In this document: positions 63,761 to 64,000 of the stretch, in pieces | How positions within the stretch are numbered: the first letter of the stretch is position 1 | Layout of the letters: each line of letters opens with the position of its first letter | Source: Cytobacillus pseudoceanisediminis | GTDB taxonomy: Bacteria; Bacillota; Bacilli; Bacillales; Cytobacillaceae | NCBI RefSeq assembly: GCF_023516215.1 | Contig: NZ_CP097349.1 | Location: 2,852,001 to 2,916,000 of the forward strand | DNA length: 64,000 bases | Reading direction: 5' to 3' | Translations under genes and position numbers: made by a program | Notes under the pieces: model-generated | Told to the model about the DNA's origin: nothing | What the model saw: the letters and a program-made list of their open reading frames with translations, nothing else | Database searches by the model: none

Positions 63761-64000
<240 letters not shown>

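Overview
The window looks like chromosomal DNA of a low-GC Gram-positive endospore former of the Bacillaceae. Evidence: sporulation genes (spoVR, yhbH, prkA), B. subtilis-like gene order (yhdB-azr-yhcZ-yhcY-pgcA, yhcX, yhcU-yhcT, yhcW; prkA-yhbH; trmL-yhbB-queG), strong GGAGG ribosome binding sites, a SAM-I riboswitch, and a 23S-5S rRNA end followed by a 16-tRNA array in the order of B. subtilis trnD. Repeat content suggests a Cytobacillus/Mesobacillus-type relative rather than B. subtilis itself; that is an inference.

Layout. 1-3.1 kb: a minus-strand persulfide/sulfur-handling operon (DsrE-like, TusA-rhodanese, rhodanese-MBL persulfide dioxygenase, TusA, TauE exporter) behind a sigma-A promoter whose spacer carries a CsoR/CstR-type palindrome; beside it lies a HesB/IscA-like gene with an in-frame UGA at the conserved Cys position and a SECIS-like hairpin, i.e. 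a probable selenoprotein. 3.3-8.8 kb: spoVR, PepSY proteins and their two-component system. 9-16 kb: the yhdB/azr/yhcZY/pgcA/yhcX block. 16-26 kb: disulfide-bond pair, YhcU, YhcT, GlsB-like protein, aldo/keto reductase, HelD, EF-G-binding protein, phosphate transporter. 26-40 kb: yhcW, rocB, PurBox-controlled purine permease, a decayed IS1182-type element, YitT-family protein, tcyP, proC, mpg, antiporter, riboswitch-controlled hom. 40-50 kb: stress and sporulation genes (yhbH, prkA), nitroreductase, trmL, yhbB, queG and a tRNA-Gly with a duplicated 5' segment. 50-60 kb: a catabolite-controlled sugar locus (ABC importer, YesMN-type two-component system, ThuA, two Gfo/Idh/MocA dehydrogenases, sugar isomerase). 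60-64 kb: NERD protein, a 52-bp tandem repeat, then the tRNA/rRNA operon.

At least 16 single-base losses, nearly all in homopolymer runs, break otherwise intact conserved genes (rhodanese-MBL, TusA-rhodanese, spoVR, a PepSY protein twice, yhcX, helD twice, the FusB-like gene, the IS transposase, prkA twice, sugar isomerase, a Gfo/Idh/MocA gene, an ABC permease, the NERD gene). The uniform direction and context point to sequencing error rather than gene decay, so the affected loci are described as whole genes with the break noted. The in-frame UGA of the HesB-like gene is a different kind of change (no length change) and is not explained by this.
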